Origin: an uncultured Pseudomonadota bacterium
GTDB lineage: Bacteria; Pseudomonadota; Gammaproteobacteria; Burkholderiales; SCOH01
DNA length: 7,850 nt
Direction of reading: 5' to 3'
NCBI GenBank assembly: GCA_937863215.1
Contig: CALMFQ010000258.1
Coordinates: 1-7,850 of the forward strand
The notes beneath the pieces are model-generated. The model worked only from the letters and a program-made list of their open reading frames with translations. It did not search any database and was not told where the DNA came from. The position numbers and the translations under genes were made by a program. Below are positions 5,102-7,850 of the stretch, piece by piece. The stretch's first letter is position 1. Every line of letters begins with the position of its first letter.

Positions 5102-5686
5102 ATGACCAGATCGATGATGGCGGGCGCGGTGCTGGGTGCGATTGCCGTAGTGGGCGGTGGTGCGGTGGCGGGCTATCGCTACATGGCTCCACCGGAGCCG
5201 CAATATGCCGAAGTGCTGGCGGTCGTGCCGGTGACCGAGAAAGTCGAGGTACCGGGGCGGGAATGCCACGATGTGAAAGTGACGCATACCCGACCGGTGC
5301 GGGATGAGCAGCGCATTGCCGGTAGCGCGATCGGTGGCGTACTGGGCGGTGTGCTCGGGCACCAGGTCGGCAATGGCCGCGGTCGCGACGTGGCGACCGT
5401 GGCAGGCGCGCTTGCCGGTGGCTATGCCGGTAATCAGGTGCAGAAAAACATGCAGCACAACGATACCTACACCACCTCCAGCAAGCGTTGCCGTAATGTG
5501 AGCAAGACTGAGGAAAAGGCTGCAGGCTACGATGTGCGCTACCGCTTCGATGGTAAGGAGTCGGTCGTTCGCACCGATTACATCCCGATCAACAGGATTC
5601 CGGTCAAAGACGGTAAGCTGGTGTTGGCAAACAGCGAACAAGGCACAGGCAATGTGCAGAAATCAGTTGTAGGCAAGCAGCAGTAA
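5102..5686 (+). CDS. Glycine-zipper 2TM domain protein, envelope-associated
   Basis: This predicted 194-residue protein begins with a hydrophobic N-terminus (MMAGAVLGAIAVVGGGAVAG, 5-24) that is an uncleaved anchor or a signal peptide without a lipobox. A short region follows with VVPVTEKVEVPGRECHDV (41-58). Next is a glycine zipper (73-111: IAGSAIGGVLGGVLGHQVGN, then VAGALAGGYAGNQVQ) and a soluble C-terminal domain with Cys130 and YDVRYRFDGKE (143-153). Cys55 and Cys130 flank the zipper and could pair. The architecture resembles the 17-kDa surface antigen/SlyB-like group and zipper proteins of the UmoD type. The family is used broadly for envelope proteins, and no specific role is established. 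ATG 5102 has AGGGG six nt upstream. It lies alone between two terminators and is convergent with metH. Confidence 0.88.
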   Translation: MTRSMMAGAVLGAIAVVGGGAVAGYRYMAPPEPQYAEVLAVVPVTEKVEVPGRECHDVKVTHTRPVRDEQRIAGSAIGGVLGGVLGHQVGNGRGRDVATVAGALAGGYAGNQVQKNMQHNDTYTTSSKRCRNVSKTEEKAAGYDVRYRFDGKESVVRTDYIPINRIPVKDGKLVLANSEQGTGNVQKSVVGKQQ

Positions 5687-5704
5687 GTAAGCCACAGCCA
5701 CGAA

Positions 5705-5746
5705 AACAAAAGCCGGTGGAGCGATCCACCGGCTTTTGTTGTTTTT
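5705..5746. terminator. Bidirectional terminator between the glycine-zipper gene and metH
   Basis: A perfect 16-bp stem, AACAAAAGCCGGTGGA (5705-5720) with TCCACCGGCTTTTGTT (5725-5740), closes a GCGA tetraloop. The + side continues with GTTTTT (5741-5746). The minus side gives TTTTGTTTTCG, so it can end both convergent transcripts. It lies 18 nt from the glycine-zipper stop and 14 nt from the metH stop. Confidence 0.95.
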
Positions 5747-5760
5747 ATGAGCTGCGTTGA

Positions 5761-7850
<2,090 letters not shown>

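Overview
This window is a GC-rich bacterial chromosomal segment that looks like a betaproteobacterium, probably of the Neisseriales (Chromobacterium/Vogesella type). I base that on the style of the RsuA, SRPBCC and MetH proteins, not on a database search. It holds mostly conserved metabolic, RNA-modification and envelope genes. I see no tRNA, rRNA, CRISPR array, insertion sequence, phage gene or recognisable defence system, and no clear sign of horizontal transfer.

Layout, left to right. (1) The last codons of a probable upstream + strand gene, followed by a strong hairpin terminator (55-88). (2) A divergent pair: a GNAT acetyltransferase (minus, 87-593) and an FMN-dependent alpha-hydroxy-acid dehydrogenase resembling MdlB/LldD (plus, 664-1815). 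They share a 70-bp intergenic region with an extended -10 and a small inverted repeat. (3) A run of minus-strand genes, in transcription order: SRPBCC protein (4315-3830), RsuA-type 16S rRNA pseudouridine synthase (3798-3097), glycine-zipper protein with a His-rich tail (3014-2616), small secreted four-cysteine protein (2606-2271) and a 75-residue zinc-ribbon-like protein (2087-1860). The glycine-zipper and four-cysteine genes are 9 nt apart and very likely co-transcribed. (4) A second SRPBCC gene, transcribed divergently from the first (plus, 4500-4970), with its own terminator. (5) A second glycine-zipper envelope protein (plus, 5102-5686). (6) A strong bidirectional terminator (5705-5746) shared with the convergent metH gene (minus, 5761 to beyond 7850). 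Only the C-terminal 695 residues of cobalamin-dependent methionine synthase are inside the window.

The genes do not form one pathway. MetH acts in methionine/C1 metabolism, the dehydrogenase in 2-hydroxy-acid oxidation, RsuA in ribosome maturation, and three small proteins are predicted to be envelope or exported. The points most worth a second look are the apparent lack of a canonical start codon for rsuA (an ATT fits best), the His-rich and poly-Pro tail of the first glycine-zipper protein and its coupled Cys-rich partner, and 5'-leader hairpins next to ribosome binding sites. I found no convincing novel multi-gene system.
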